Below, one piece after another: positions 63,884-64,000 of a stretch of 64,000 nt of DNA; within the stretch, counting starts at the first letter, position 1; every line of letters begins with the position of its first letter. The stretch covers positions 1,054,001-1,118,000 of the forward strand of contig NZ_JACIJI010000001.1 of the NCBI RefSeq assembly GCF_014199335.1, given 5' to 3'. This DNA comes from Stakelama sediminis (lineage in GTDB: Bacteria > Pseudomonadota > Alphaproteobacteria > Sphingomonadales > Sphingomonadaceae). Below the pieces are notes generated by a model. The model had not been told where the DNA came from, made no database searches, and saw only the letters and a list, made by a program, of their open reading frames with translations. Position numbers and translations under genes: made by a program.

Positions 63884-64000
63884 TTCGTCGAAACTCCCCC
63901 TCGTGCCGCGGCTGCGGGCAGCGGCCTGGGCATGACGCCCCTGTTTGTCATCTTGACGGGCGCAATCGTCCCGTCGGGATTGAAGTGCATCCGGTCGATC
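63880..64000 (-). CDS. 3' end of a probable glycoside hydrolase (GH43-like), cut by the window edge
   Basis: The last 39 residues of a minus-strand gene end at 63880, overlapping the GH92 start by 4 nt. The sequence DRMHFNPDGTIAPVKMTNRGV resembles C-terminal ends of GH43-type enzymes (xxxxFNxDGTIxPVxxTxxGV). The rest lies outside the window, so the family is tentative. It shows that the mannan operon continues upstream. Confidence 0.5.
   Translation of the reverse strand, partial: IDRMHFNPDGTIAPVKMTNRGVMPRPLPAAAARGGVSTK

Noticed and set aside
1-64000. CRISPR array, prophage, integrase, toxin-antitoxin or restriction system
   Set aside because: I found no direct-repeat arrays, phage structural genes, integrases, transposases, methylases or clear toxin-antitoxin pairs. 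The DUF2975-XRE pair superficially resembles one but lacks a toxin.

Overview
The window looks like the chromosome of a sphingomonad (Alphaproteobacteria, Sphingomonadales). The GC content is high and the gene order follows alphaproteobacterial patterns: tsaB-rimI, fur, miaB, then phoH-ybeY-corC ... lnt-metK-trmB, and infA-maf-RNase E/G-like-yacG-tRNA-Phe. It also carries families common in sphingomonads: secreted S10 serine carboxypeptidases, RcnB-like proteins, DUF2171, TonB-dependent receptors and MucR. I infer the group from protein similarity and synteny; there is no rRNA here to confirm it.

Layout. 1-7995: the 3' part of typA, a secreted S10 peptidase, a His-rich secreted protein with a FAS1 lipoprotein, and divergently a TelA-XpaC-secreted TIM-barrel-like unit. 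8092-13525: DUF2171, Cu/Zn SOD, a large HAD-family protein, MTA phosphorylase and an SMP-30 lactonase. 13523-13790: a 268-bp element with 30-bp terminal inverted repeats, probably a MITE. 13908-29599: a long housekeeping block (Fe-S scaffold, t6A, acetylation, regulators, lipid synthesis, MiaB, YbeY, CorC, Lnt, MetK, TrmB) interrupted at 23.3-25.7 kb by accessory genes. 29616-35607: a GNAT protein, a DUF4345 protein, and a periplasmic amidase divergent from a TonB receptor. 36060-40104: class Ia ribonucleotide reductase, with nrdA and nrdB separated by three small genes. 40890-47799: a leucine/isovalerate degradation operon (ivd, mccB, mccA and three small genes) with a divergent LysR gene. 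47828-54132: a small secreted protein, a second S10 peptidase, the infA block with tRNA-Phe, and a DUF2975/XRE/membrane-protein operon. 54239-64000: a minus-strand alpha-mannan or N-glycan degradation operon with three GH92 genes, one GH125, one ROK sugar kinase and the 3' end of a further probable glycosidase.

The clearest metabolic unit is the last. Three GH92 exo-alpha-mannosidases and a GH125 exo-alpha-1,6-mannosidase, all exported (two with Tat-like signals), would release mannose from high-mannose glycans, and the ROK kinase would phosphorylate the sugar inside the cell. The leucine operon would take isovaleryl-CoA to 3-methylglutaconyl-CoA; the hydratase and HMG-CoA lyase are not in the window.

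Nothing here amounts to a clearly new defence or mobile system, and no CRISPR, phage or full transposase was seen. The most interesting signals are non-coding. They are the MITE-like element, a sequence motif shared upstream of both S10 peptidase genes, a near-perfect 22-bp palindrome before metK, a leader hairpin that buries the start site of the DUF2975/XRE operon, NrdR-like boxes before nrdA, and a G12 tract before the amidase start. The mccA gene also has an internal low-GC segment that suggests recombination.
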